A stretch of 64,000 nt of DNA from Incurvaria masculella. Taxonomy: Eukaryota; Arthropoda; Insecta; Lepidoptera; Incurvariidae. Positions 33,041 to 45,600 of the stretch are shown in pieces. Within the stretch, counting starts at the first letter, position 1; each line of letters starts with the position of its first letter. The notes beneath the pieces are model-generated. The model did not search any database, was not told the origin of the DNA, and was given only the letters and a program-made list of their open reading frames with translations. Made by a program: the position numbers and the translations under genes. The stretch is taken from positions 16,235,001 to 16,299,000 of the forward strand of contig OX335658.1 in NCBI GenBank assembly GCA_946894095.1, given 5' to 3'.

Positions 33041-33540
33041 TAATACAGTGACGTTAGGATTCTATCGGATTCTGAGCGGTTTAAGTTATTTTTTATTTTA
33101 AATAATTGGCCATGATATGTGCCATCTAGTGCCTTTGCCAACCCAACGTAAGCAAACATTCCACACAGTCGGAGACGTTTTGGAAGACAAGTTTGATAAA
33201 TAGAACTGCAAAAAACGCTCTTTGTAGATTACATAAAAAATCGTGATTTTGAACTGATGTCGGGCTGAACCTATATTTTCTCGGGATAAGTATTCTATGT
33301 GTTAATGCAGGTAATAAACTATCTAAGTACCAATTTTCATCCAAAACCCGTTCAGCCGTTTTTGTGTCGTTGAGTTACAAACACCGAAACATCTGAACAT
33401 ACAAACTTTCACATTTATAATATCAGTAGGGTGAAAAGTAGAAAGATGTATCTAGGGATTTATTAATAAATTCAGCAATCTTTATTGGTAGTATTTATAT
33501 CAAAAGGAACAAAAGAACAGATCGATATTAGAGATATGGA

Positions 33541-33928
33541 TAGCCTCGGTGGCCCAGTGGCGCGACACTTCGGCGATCGCTCTCCGAAGTTAAGCAACGC
33601 TGGGTCCGGTCTGGTCTTGGATGGGTGACCATTCGACCGTTGAGAGAGGCTGGCCGTGGTTCGGATTAAGCTAAGGTTAAGCTGTAGGTCCCCTTCCTTA
33701 CTTACTAGGTGGTAGGCTTTATCCCGCCCGGGTTGGTACCATCGCATTGGATGAACGATGGTCGAAGCGGCAATGAAAATTGTCCGTGTTTTCCATCCAG
33801 TTCAATGTAGCCGTGCAATATAAGGAAGGTCCTGGCATGGCACCTAGTTCCCATGTGGTGTGTTGGGCTAATACCATGACAGAACTTGTGGTATTAGCCA
33901 TCCATGTCCAGTCACATAAAAAAAAAAG
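33541..33928 (+). repeat. SINE, 5S rRNA-headed type, full length
   Basis: Nearly identical to 19366-19762, including GAAGTTAAGCAACGCTGGGT and TTGGATGGGTGACC in the head. A small rearrangement (GGATTAAGCTAAGG) replaces the usual GGATTCCACG. The tail ends in an A-run. Confidence 0.85.
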
Positions 33929-33977
33929 CAATATTATTTAAATTATTCAGAAAACGATAGACCAATTCCACTCCCGG

Positions 33978-34116
33978 AAAAAAAACCGGTCAAATGCGAG
34001 TCGGACTTGCACACGAAGGGTTCCGTACCGTCAAGATTTAACACAAAAAATCACGTTTTTTGTTTTTAGGCTTAGTAATAGGGTTCCGTTAGCACCCTTT
34101 GGGTACGGAACCCTAA
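33978..34116 (+). repeat. Dispersed (ACGG)-type repeat, internally deleted
   Basis: It has the left end AAAACCGGTCAAATGCGAGT and right end CCCTTTGGGTACGGAACCCT of the family but lacks the middle and the ACGG run. Confidence 0.7.
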
Positions 34117-34461
34117 TAAGTCTTTCTAATAGCGCTAAATGCTTAAATACGTCATTGTTTGTCAACAAACTATTTTGGTTCATAACATTACCAAGTATGG
34201 AAGTCTGCTTCTAAAAGAATGGCTTTATATAAGATTTAGAACGGGGAATCCTTTGTTGATCGCTTTCTATGCATTCCGTTGTACCTTAGACGTACCCAGA
34301 CGCTGTTTTTCACAACCGAATGAGAAAATGCCGCCGCTAAATGAGTTTCCAACCCATGTAACGCTCATCAAACGACGAGGAGTGGAAGGCTCATGTATTC
34401 CAAAAGATTTTAAGTCTTCTTCATTATCTCGTTAAAGGTATGTATAATATATTGGAGGGGC

Positions 34462-35008
34462 TTAAGGTGGCCCATCCCGCTCATCTCCCCATACAAAAGG
34501 GGAAAGAAGATCACGCCCATATTTCTTGTCAGAGATCCAAAATTTTGCTCAAAATAGCTTTATTTGATGATAGTCGTCTGATGACCATTGGCATTGCAAA
34601 ATTGTGTTTGGTTTCTTAGTTATAAGGTCTGAAAGTTCGAATTTTTCGGGCGTTTTATACAATAACTTTGGAGGTAGATTACGCTATAATAAAGTAAGAA
34701 CATCTTAAAAAGATTAGTCATCAGACATAGCTTATTTAATCAAGATTTATAATCTATTTGGTTTCTGTTAGATTTTGGACTACAGCGGTCGTTGTTTACT
34801 TTTAGCTATAAGTCGTTTTGTAATAAACAATTTCGTAAATCTTACCAAATCATACACTATGCACATTGTCTTTTTTGTGGACATTTAGCATCTTCCTCAT
34901 CACGGAGCCTGTCTCTTTCTTTGAAACATAGAAGGTCCCAGAGCGCGACAGCGCGGTTTTGTACCGTGCCCGCGAATGAGTTAGTCCCGCCGGGTTGGGC
35001 CACCTTAA
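34462..35008 (-). mobile_element. TTAA element family T1, copy 4, inverted
   Basis: TTAA is present at both ends; 547 bases. The left (plus) end TTAAGGTGGCCCATCCCG and right end GGGTTGGGCCACCTTAA show it is inserted in the opposite orientation to copies 1 and 5. Confidence 0.8.
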
Positions 35009-35316
35009 TACCGAAATAAACAGTCTTTGCGAAGGTATTATCTAAAAAAACGGAGCGAACAAACGGAGAGTGCTTTTTGTGGTGAACTGAAATAAATAGA
35101 ATTTAAACATTTCGTGATTCCCCTGAAATAACTCGCATAATTGAATAGAGTGGGTAGGAGGCGCGAGCGGTGGTTGCATCCAGGGAATCATAAATTATTT
35201 GAGCGGAATCGCTTTCGGGGCGGCTCCAATTTTGTTTTGCAGTTGACCAAAATGCTGAACTTTGTTTTCAGAGAAAAAAACATTTTTTTTTCTGGTAAGC
35301 ATCAGTCAGTATTTTT

Positions 35317-35574
35317 AGGGTTCCGTACCCAAAGGGTGAAAACGGAAATCCGACCGTCCGTTCGTCCGTCTGTCACAGGGCTGTGTCTCATGAATCGTAA
35401 CAGATAGAAAGCTATATTTACAGACTATGTATTTATTTTGCCGCTATGACATTAAATAGGTAAAATAATAAAAATTTAAGGGGGGCCCCATACAAAAACT
35501 TGTTTTTTTGGGGTTAATCTTGTACGATGGTACGGAACCCTTCGTGTGCGAGTCCGACTCGCACTTGGCCGGTT
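35317..35574 (-). repeat. Dispersed (ACGG)-type repeat
   Basis: It starts TAGGGTTCCGTACCCAAAGG and ends GAGTCCGACTCGCACTTGGC plus CGGTTTTT, the complement of the copies near 59.5 and 63 kb; the CCGTCCGTTCGTCCG run is short. Confidence 0.75.
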
Positions 35575-36349
35575 TTTATATTTTCGTTTTAGGGCTTCAG
35601 GTGTCAAAAGGCCTCCCGTATATCTGGTCGTTAATGATGTCACCTCAGGATGCTTGTTCTCTTGTCACACACTAGTTCATCAAAACACATTATTGATTCC
35701 ATTTCTAACAAAGTAACGGCAAAATAGATGGAAAAGTCAGTAATCAATAATCAGTAAAGTAGGTAATTGATTTTTCCGTCTGAACGATTTTTGCAGATGA
35801 CTAATGCAAAAGAAACAAATAACTCTTGTAATAATTTAAGTTTCGAAAGTGATGTACAATACTGGTGCACATGGATTTTTCAAAATTTTTAAGATTAGGG
35901 AATGAACTAAGAAGTTTCAAAGGGAGATGAGAAAACAGCGAATTAAAGCCATATACTACTTTGAAATCAATATGGAAATGAGAACAATATATTTTAGATA
36001 TTTTGAATCTTTGCGGTAAACCCACCCACCATATAAACACGGCCACTTTTTATGAAACGGTGAACCCGTTTCACAAAAGTAACTTTTCCGACACTTTTCA
36101 CAAAGCGTGAAAAATTTAATTGGTAATTTATACTGCAGATGAATGTCCAGACCATAAAAGTTTCTTCTCATTTTTTTAAAATATGCTTTAACCGCCAAAG
36201 TATAAAGAAAATGACGTTCATTCGACGGATAAAAGATTAGTAAAACAAACATTTCATCTAATCACATTTATTAGACGTATAGTTTGTAAATACAGTAAAA
36301 GGATACTTCCAGTAAAGTTTACAGGTTGGTATAGCTTCCTGAGCCCGTA
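35575..36349. other. No recognised gene
   Basis: AT-rich, no supported feature. Confidence 0.4.
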
Positions 36350-36683
36350 GTCCTAGTTTTCACCTAAATTGGCGTGTACGGCTAACCGATCGACTGGCGT
36401 TTTCCAATGTATGGAGAAATTGAAGAGCGCGCGCAGTGGGGGTTAAGCGAACTAACATTTGCGAGTCCGAGTTTGATTTGACAGGTTACTCAACGTTACG
36501 TCGATGTTGCCGTTTACGCAGACTCCGCGTTTGTCCGCGGTTGTCCGTTTTGAAGTCTGAGTTTGACGTTGATAGCTCTAAGAAGTAAAACAACGGAATA
36601 AGTAGTAAACATTTGTATGGGGTTTGACGTTTTAACGTCACTTCGAAGTGCCGTAAACGCCAATTTAGGTGAAAACTCAGACT
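36350..36683. mobile_element. Miniature element with AGTTTTCACC terminal repeats
   Basis: GTCCTAGTTTTCACCTAAAT plus TGGCGT at the left pairs with ACGCCAATTTAGGTGAAAAC plus TCAGAC at the right. The interior is GC-richer (GCGCGCGCAGTGGGGG) and noncoding. Confidence 0.65.
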
Positions 36684-37831
36684 GACCACTCTGGAAACAG
36701 CTTGTTCACAGCGAATTGAGCTCATTGCGAGAAGGATAATGTCAGATTGCATATGCGCTTGCGCACGCTAACAACTTCGCGCTACCGGACAATTGGACTG
36801 TAATTAAGTATGCAAATAGTATTGTACTTAAAACATTATAGCTACAGGTATTCTACAAACGCTGACATAATATAGCGTCACTGAAAACAATTCATAGTAC
36901 ATTTGATAAAGGTAAGAAATATAATACTAGGATGCAGACTTAAACATAGATTAAAAGGTATGAGGTATTCATAATTATTATTGCTAAATAATCTGCTTGT
37001 ACCAATTAAGCTAGCTTAAACTAACACAGCCATTATTTAATTTAAATATTTTGGAACCCATACAATAACAATTTAATTGATTTTATATTGACTAACCAAT
37101 TCATGATTTACTGTAGGGTATTTTAGAACCTTAACAATTGTTGTTAAGTGCCGTAATAGGACTATCAAGACTAAATGAAGTTATTATTAATTAAAATAAA
37201 CACGTGTCTACTATGCTTCTTCAGTTACACATATGTACATACAAACGGGAATAAAGAGAAAAAACAATTAACAACATTTCACCTACGAAAAAGTTTACGA
37301 TTTGGACACTGATACAAAACTTATAACCGTTAAAACCAATATATACATACCTAATGTCATTCAAACTGTTAGTTTAAGCTTTATGATTGAAGAATCAACA
37401 TACTTAAAGTTATAGATAAAATAGGTCTATTTCAACGATAATTTGGAAAGCCTATTCAAATATACTTATTAATTCATATTAGTCACTGACGAATATACAT
37501 TTTGATCTAAGAGTACGGTTATAATTCTAGTCATAATTTAAACGTATCTTCTTGATTCAAGACAAACTACTACCAAAACCAGATTTTATACTATTTTACA
37601 CAAATTCTTGTTTGCGAATCTTAATAAAAACTATATCAAAAACAAGAATTAAATACGTACTAGCTAAAATAAAAACCGTCCAGGAGCAGTCGAGACGGGA
37701 TTGCAGCAGTGCCGGGGGCCCCCGATTTGTCTATAAGATATTTTATACTATTACACATCTAAATATAACTATCTAAAAAAATTAAAAAATCTTTGATTTC
37801 ATGTAGGTTATCCAATGACATCTACATTGAA
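36684..37831. other. No recognised gene
   Basis: AT-rich DNA with short accidental frames only. Confidence 0.4.
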
Positions 37832-38155
37832 GCATTGTAATCAGATATTGAAAAAAAACCATTCTAAGAAACATTTAACCGACTAATATTCTTTCTTAAA
37901 ATTTATGAAAGGACCGGATATATACCCTACTGATTCGAAAAAATATGTTTTCAAATCGGTTAACAATTTGCGGAGATATCGCGAACATTCATACAAATAA
38001 AAACATACAGACGAATTGAAAACCTCCTCCTTTTTTGTAGTCGGTTAGTAACCATAAAAACGTTTTTGGTCGTGACATTCGTCGGAAACAGGATACGAAC
38101 CTGCGATATGGGGTTACGTTTCCACTGCTCTGACCGCTGAGCTATCCCGAAAATT
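37832..38155 (-). repeat. Repeat with tRNA-like head (S3), related to 21488 insertion
   Basis: On the minus strand GGGATAGCTCAGCGGTCAGA (box A-like) and GCAGGTTCGTATCCTG (box B-like) lie at 38150-38090, then GTCACGAC and AACCGACTACAAAAAAGGAG, then an AT-rich body ending GATTACAATGC. The AACCGACTxCAAAAAAGGAGG motif and the following ACCGATT block recur at 21492-21600. It looks like a tRNA-derived SINE rather than a functional tRNA. Confidence 0.55.
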
Positions 38156-38756
38156 ACGTCAGCCGACGAATTTCTCAATTATCTTCAGTCGAATCGACAC
38201 AATGATCTATTACATGACTGATGTATACTACTAGATGGCGCTAGTTTTGCATGTTGATCCTATGCTAAGGCATTTTGCCTGCAATGATTGTGATATCAAC
38301 CTAATCGTATCCATTTAATACATAAACACAATCATTAACTTTGATTATTTAAGGTAATTAATTTTAAGTAATCGTAAGAGATCGTACTGATTAAGAATAT
38401 TTATAGTGTAAGCAATAAATGGATTATTCCATACACCGTACAACATTACACAAACACACATTGTCATTTAAATTATTATTAAGTATGTACTTACATAATA
38501 TTTTCTATTACCTACTTTCTTATGGAATTCGGAAGATATAGATTAAGAAATGATACAAATGAAAATAATTATTTTATAAATCAGGAAGCACTTATTTCAT
38601 CCATGGACAAGCTGAAAAGGGTTTTGAATAATGTAATGTTTAATTGCTAAAAGAAAATACTCGTAAATAATTTAAATAAATCAAAATAAAATAAAATTAA
38701 AATAAATAAATTAAAATACTGCAGGAGTTCATTAAAAAAGACCCAGTAATATTTAA

Positions 38757-38994
38757 TTAAGGGCCGATTGTTCAATCCTCAGATAGTACTTATCGGACTG
38801 ATAGTACAAATTCACGTTTGTCAAAAGACGGATAGTAATTGCCGGAAAATTATATCTTCTATTACAATTATCTGAATATAATTTTATTAATAAACATATG
38901 GATTTACTATATCGGACGGCTAAGCAAAAACGTAAATAAAACCGTCGAATAGTTATCTGGCTGATTATCTGACTATTGAAAAATCAGCCCTTAA
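38757..38994. mobile_element. TTAA-flanked foldback element, family T4
   Basis: TTAA is present at both ends; 238 bases. TTAAGGGCCGATTGTTCAAT at the left pairs with ATTGAAAAATCAGCCCTTAA at the right, and CAGATAG continues the pairing. Confidence 0.75.
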
Positions 38995-39064
38995 ACAGAT
39001 GTTGAAAATTCGTTACGAGCTGCAGAATATCGTGAGTTAAGCCGTGGGTGTGCAAACAGCAAAT

Positions 39065-39435
39065 TTAAGACCGGCCCGTAAGCTATGCTCCCCATACAAA
39101 CGTAGTTTACTAATCATTTGAAAACCACTGTTCCAATTGAATTGATTTTTGATATCTAACTTTGAGCATTCAATATCTGTGTCTGCACGCTTTTTTTGAA
39201 AAATCTAAACCGAATCAAATAAAAGCAAAAAGAAAATCTTCATACAAATTTGGTTTTCTCTGTGGTTTGACTCAGGATACATTAACCGAAAAAACAAAGA
39301 CATGCAGACACAGATATTCATGGCCTGATATTAAATACCAAATATAAAGTAAATTGAAACAGTGATTTTCGAATGATTAGTAAACTACGTTTGTATGGGA
39401 GGCGAAATTTTCTGATGCCTACGGGCCCACCTTAA
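39065..39435. mobile_element. TTAA-flanked foldback element, family T2, copy 2, abutting the nAChR stop codon
   Basis: TTAA lies at 39065-39068 and 39432-39435. Ends are TTAAGACCGGCCCGTAAGC and GCCTACGGGCCCACCTTAA. Inner arms CATACAAACGTAGTTTACTA and TAGTAAACTACGTTTGTATG match copy 1 at 24922. The receptor stop codon uses three of the four bases of the right TTAA, so the mRNA 3' UTR begins inside this element. Confidence 0.85.
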
Positions 39436-39629
39436 GAGTCACCACTCTCGACAGGCAGAAACTGCTGCTGAGCGACCGAAGAGAGGATCATGTCGATTGG
39501 CTTGGTGTCGTCGTACAGCGAGGGCGCCTCGCAGAGAATGGCGAAGGTCCCCACGATGGAGGCGATGGTGAATATCCACAGGAACAGCCGGTCCAGCACC
39601 ATGGCCACGAAGCCCCAGTCTTGGTCCTC
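39432..39629 (-). CDS. nAChRalpha2: nAChR alpha2 terminal exon: TM4 and C-terminus
   Basis: The acceptor is CTGCAG above 39629. It encodes [18 protein letters not shown], the rest of TM4, then [20 protein letters not shown] and a short tail ending ESGDS. The stop TAA is the complement of 39432-39434, which is also part of the TTAA flanking a miniature transposon at 39065-39435. The [10 protein letters not shown] block matches insect alpha2; the last ~12 residues differ from what is remembered for Drosophila. Confidence 0.9.
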   Translation of the reverse strand, partial: EDQDWGFVAMVLDRLFLWIFTIASIVGTFAILCEAPSLYDDTKPIDMILSSVAQQQFLPVESGDS

Positions 39630-42600
39630 CTGCAGAGACAGCGGTGACTTGGATAAATATTTGTAGATGTTTCAACTACCAGGATCGTAGCCTAGTCATG
39701 CGAGGACATTGCCTTGCATACCAGAGGTCTAGGCTCAAATCCCCGCCAGTTCATGCACCACTTTCTTTCTCTTTCTGTGTCAGATAACTGAACCCGAATT
39801 CGAGCTGTTCCATTGATCGGAATCCATGCAAAACTGTAGCTCCCCTTCCTGTACTAGGTGCAAAGCTTGAGCACCCCCAACCACCATCGCATTTGATGAA
39901 AATATCTTCGAAGCGGCAATGAAAAAATGTCTGTGTTTTCCATCCACATCAATGTAGAGGGGCTGATAAAGGGAAAATCCTGCCGTGCAACGTAATTCCT
40001 TCGGGAATGTGGTGTGTTGGGCTTAACTCATGACTGTAGTAGTTGTAGGGCTTGCTCGGGCAATAATATTCCCTTCCATGTCCTTCCTTCAATTATTATT
40101 TATTCATCCTTGATAAAATAAAATAAACATATTTATTGAGGAAAAAAAACTTTCTTTAGCACGAAAAATTAATATGGCTTGAGAGAAAGTAAGTTAAAAT
40201 AAGTTTCTAACATAAAGATTCCGCGTTGGAGATCTACGTTAAATTCCCCCTGGAATAATCATTAGTACCACCACATTAACAAATAAACGAAACAACAGTC
40301 AAGGTCACAGTGCTGATATTATGGAGTTTCTTTAGAAATTCGGTGTAATTGACTTACAATTTGTGAGCCATACCAAAATCTATAACAAATCGAATATCAT
40401 TTCCTAAATGATACTAATAATGCTGGTCGATGTTGCAGTAGATAGTGAGACCTCCACTTATTTCAAAGAAACGTCGGAAATTTCAGTTAACTCCAGGAAA
40501 GAATGGACAGTTAAAATGTGTGCAATCTGTAGTTAAACTAATCCCCTCTATAAACTCACCGCATTGAACTCGTCCTGACGCTGCATGTGGTGCTGTATGA
40601 ACATGACATTGTGGATCGCCTTCTCCAGCTCGAAGGGGTACTTCTTGCGCGGCGCCAGGTCACTCAGCGAGTCTTCGTTTAAGCCCGACACGACGGAGGG
40701 CAGCCCGTTGTAGCCGGCGGAGAGGCTGCCGAATGCACCGACCAAACCGCTAAACCTGGTAACCGACAACGGTATTGAAATATTTTTAACTCTGTATGTG
40801 ATTCTGTATTAACATGACACAATGAATCGCTTTATCCAGTTTGAAAGGAAACTATTTGTTTGGAACTAAGTCGCTCGACGAGCCCTCGTTCATGTCCGAT
40901 ACGATGGAGGCCAGCCCGTTGTAGCCAGCGGAGAGGCTACCGAACACACCCACCAGTCCACTAAATCTGTGAAAACGACAATGGTATTGAAATTGTTTTG
41001 ACTTTGTATGTGATCCTGTATGACCATGATGTTGTGGATCCCTTTCTCGAGCTCAAAGGGGTACCTTTTGCGCAGCGCCAGGTCATTCAGCGAGTCTTCG
41101 TTCAAGCCTAACGCGGTGGAGGGCAGCCCCTTGTAGCCGGCGGAGAGGCTGACGAACGCAATTGAATTGAATCTGTGAAACCGACAACAGTATTTGCCGC
41201 CGCGACGTTGTTTGTGATGCCGCATAAATACGACATTGTATATAAAGCTTTCCAGCTTAGAGCTTCTCCGGGTGAACAGACAAGTAAGTGATAAAGTCTG
41301 ACGTTTAACTGCATTTTAAACGATGCTAGCTGGTAAATTTCAGATCGCTTGGTCGAACAACACAATATTTGACAGTTTGCATGGTATGAAATGCAACTAA
41401 ACGTCAGGTTTAATAACTCATTTGCCTGTTCACCCGGCGAGTTAATTTACCATGGTAATCCTCCAGATCGCTGCACATGTGAAACCGACAACGGTATCAA
41501 ACTCGTCCTGATTCTGTGTGTAATGTTGTATAAACATTACGTTGCGGATTGCTTTCTCCAGCTCGAAAGGGTACTTCTTGTGCGGCGCTAGGTCGCTCAG
41601 CGAGTCTTCGTTCAGGCCTGACACGAGAGCAAGCAGTCAGTAGAAGCCAGCCGAATACACCCGTCAGACTTGAAAAGAGATACTGCCCATATTACGCCCT
41701 TTCAGCAAAGAGCTTGCAAATAAAAGCTTCATTTTTCACTCGGCTTGGTGAAGTTGTTTATCGGTTGCCTCCAAAGCGCTTCTGGCGGTGAGCTTTAAAG
41801 TTGATTGACATGTCAATACTCAATTTTCTTTCGGCTGTATCACCGATATAGCCGGGTAGAGCGAGCCCCCACAAATAGAAAAAGAACCGAGCATCCGTGA
41901 AAAAATAGGATTCCGTAATAAAAAATAATTTTATGGCTCAAGTGACTATAAAAAAAAATTGTTTTAAGGAATTCATAAAAAAGTTTCGTTCGAGTTATGA
42001 GTTCGAATTATTTATTGATGTAAATATTTTTAACCCAATCAAACGAATATAACTTACACATTTTACAAGTTTTACAATTTACAATTATGTTATCCAAAAA
42101 ATCGTATGGATGTAGCTCTCAGTTCATTTATTTAATGAGAAAAATGACAGGAAAATATTTCTTAATTTGACCGTGGAAACTGGCACCAGACATTGTATGA
42201 AACAAGATCACCTCATTATCCTCTTTAGGATATTTTGCAAAGCCTTGATCTAGACTAGACGAACATACCAAGCCAGATTTATGAGTAATTCCCGAATCTT
42301 AGTAAGTCTTCTTAAAAATCCTAAGAGTGGGAATCAGTCACATGTTTCCGTATTTATATTTCCGGTTGACTCGGTTTTGTCAGCTTGAATCGTCGATCTT
42401 AGAAGCAACAGATAAACTGACAAGGTATGGTCACCGTAGGTACGGAGTCCTTTGGCCCGATAAAAATGATCGATTGCGCCAAAAAAAACCTCGCAACATC
42501 ACGCCGGCGGCGCGGCGGCGTCGCTGTAGACAAAAGATAATTAATTGGCGAGCGAAGTGATTCATCGCTGCTGGGTAGAGGGCTCTCCGTGATCGATCGC

Positions 42601-45600
42601 GGCGTGTTTACCATATCGCCCTGACGGATGCTCTCTCGCGAAAGAGCCGGATGAAACGAATGGCGAAAACTTTTCGAGACGCAAATTAGGAAGTTCCGTG
42701 TGCCGATTCCGTGACTTGTCAGCGTGTTCGGTAAGTGTGTGTGAGTGTGATAAGTGGACAAACTTTGCAGAAACTCTTGCGTAACGACGTTAAACTAGCA
42801 GCCTACTCGAAGAAATTGAAGGGAAGTTATCTCCAGAAGGAATCTTTAAAAGATTATTTTAAACGTTTTGTTTAATATAAACTTTGCAGAAACTTTTGCG
42901 TAACGACATTAAACTAGCAGCCTACTCGAATGACAGCAAATTGAAGTGAAGTTATCTCCAGAAGGAATCTTTAAAATATTATTTTAAAAGATTTGTTTTA
43001 TATGTTTTAGAATTATGAAGGATGAGAGATTAAAGAAAAATCATTGTTATAGTTGCTATGCTGGTACAATGCGTAATGGTTGTTGACTGTCTTAACGTTG
43101 AGTGAATATTATTATTGTGCGGTGAAGTGGGGCGGAATTAGCTGAAATGAAATAAGCTGAAGTGCATCAAAGGGAAGTACTCTGGTTTAAGGAAAATGTT
43201 GAGATTGGTGATGAATCAAAAATGATCTGTTAAGGTGGCCCAACCCGGCGGCCCTAACTCATTCGCGGGCACGGTACAAAACCGTGCTGTTGCGCTCTGG
43301 GACCTTCTCTGTTTCAAAGAATAAGACAGGCTCCGTGATAAGGAAGATGCAACATGTCCACAAAAAAGACAATGTGCATAATGTATGATTTGGTAAGATT
43401 TACGAAAATTTTAATTTCAAAACGACTTATAGCTAAAAGTAAACGACGAACGCTGTAGTAAAAAATCAAACAAAAACCAAATTGATTATAAATCTTGATT
43501 AAATAAGCTATGTCTGATGACTAATCTTTTTAAGATGTTCTTACTTTATCATTGCGTAATCTGCCTCCAAAGTTATTGTATAAAACGCGCGAAAAATGCG
43601 AACCTGCGGACCTTATAAATTACAAACCAAACACAATTTTACAATGTCAATAGTCATCAGACATCTAGTTCGATCAAATAAAGCTATTTTGAGCAAAATT
43701 TTGGATCTCTGACAAGAAATATGGGCGTGATCTTCTTTCTCCTTTTGTATGGGGAGATGAGCGGGATGGGCCACCTTAAGTGTTGACTACAACGCCATTA
43801 CACGAAAATTACTCCCCGCTGGAAGTCACCCAATCGTCGTTCTGATGCTAATAAAATTGTTTTTGTCAAAGTGTGCTGCAGTGCAGTTATACTGGACAGG
43901 AAGCGACAGATGGAATTTGAGCAGATATATTGTTGGCCGCGAGGTCGGCCAATAAGAAAGTATCGCGCAAAGTAAAGAATTGGGTCTGGAATTAGTTAGA
44001 GGACTAGGAGTGTCAACAGAGCGCAACATTTGGCTCGTTGCCGTTCACCGTAGTGGGTGCAGACCGTTGCAGCCATCGCCTGGAAGGTGGCGGCGGATGG
44101 AGTCGGGCTTAGACCCACCGGAGCTGACGCGCTGTGCTTCAAACACATCGTTGTACTATCACTTCTTCTTGCTGTAGCCGGCGATATTGTTGGCTGCGAG
44201 GTAGCTTACAGTGACGACATAGCATACCTGTTGGAAGCCGTAGTGGATTGCAGACCATTGCAGCCGTCGTGACGCGTCGCCGGGAGGGTGGCGGCGGATG
44301 GAGTCGAGCCTAAATCCGCCGGAGCCGATGCACTGCGCTTTAATTACATCGTTGTACTATCTCTTCTTTATGCTGTAGCCGGCAATCTTGTTAGCTGCGA
44401 GGTAGCGTACAGTGACGACATAGCGTACCTGTTGGTAGCCGTAGTGGAGTGCAGACCGTTGCAGCCGCCGGGCAGGTGGCGGCGGATGGAGTCGGGGCTG
44501 GAGCCGCCGGAGCCGGTGCGCTGCGCTTCGAGCGCGTTGTTGAACTTGTTCTTCTTCATGCTTCGGCCGGCGATCTTGTTGGCCGCGAGGTAGCGTACAG
44601 TGACGACATAGCGTACCTGTTGGTAGCCGTAGTGGAGTGCAGACCGTTGCAGCCGCCGGGCAGGTGGCGGCGGATGGAGTCGGGGCTGGAGCCGCCGGAG
44701 CCGGCGCGCTGCGCTTTAATTACATCGTTGTACTATCTCTTCTTTATGCTGTAGCCGGCAATCTTGTTAGCTGCGAGGTAGCGTACAGTGACGACATAGC
44801 GTACCTGTTGGTAGCCGTAGTGGAGTGCAGACCGTTGCAGCCGCCGGGCAGGTGGCGGCGGATGGAGTCGGGGCTGGAGCCGCCGGAGCCGGCGCGCTGC
44901 GCTTTAATTACATCGTTGTACTATCTCTTCTTTATGCTGTAGCCGGCAATCTTGTTAGCTGCGAGGTAGCGTACAGTGACGACATAGCGTACCTGTTGGT
45001 AGCCGTAGTGGAGTGCAGACCGTTGCAGCCGCCGGGCAGGTGGCGGCGGATGGAGTCGGGGCTGGAGCCGCCGGAGCCGGCGCGCTGCGCTTCGAGCGCG
45101 TTGTTGAACTTGTTCTTCTTCATGCTTCGGCCGGCGATCTTGTTGGCCGCGAGGTAGCGTACAGTGACGACATAGCGTACCTGTTGGTAGCCGTAGTGGA
45201 GTGCAGACCGTTGCAGCCGCCGGGCAGGTGGCGGCGGATGGAGTCGGGGCTGGAGCCGCCGGAGCCGGTGCGCTGCGCTTCGAGCGCGTTGTTGAACTTG
45301 TTCTTCTTCATGCTTCGGCCGGCGATCTTGTTGGCCGCGAGGTAGCGTACAGTGACGACATAGCGTACCTGTTGGTAGCCGTAGTGGAGTGCAGACCGTT
45401 GCAGCCGCCGGGCAGGTGGCGGCGGATGGAGTCGGGGCTGGAGCCGCCGGAGCCGGTGCGCTGCGCTTCGAGCGCGTTGTTGAACTTGTTCTTCTTCATG
45501 CTTCGGCCGGCGATCTTGTTGGCCGCGAGGTAGCGTACAGTGACGACATAGCGTACCTGTTGGTAGCCGTAGTGGAGTGCAGACCGTTGCAGCCGCCGGG

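Noticed and set aside
38084..38150. Functional tRNA gene on the minus strand
   Set aside because: Box A and box B are present but cloverleaf pairing is poor and the sequence continues into a repeat body, so a tRNA-derived SINE is more likely.
40988..41175. Alternative in-frame exon of the nAChR gene
   Set aside because: Open frame but altered ends and no good donor or acceptor; treated as a decayed copy until transcripts show otherwise.
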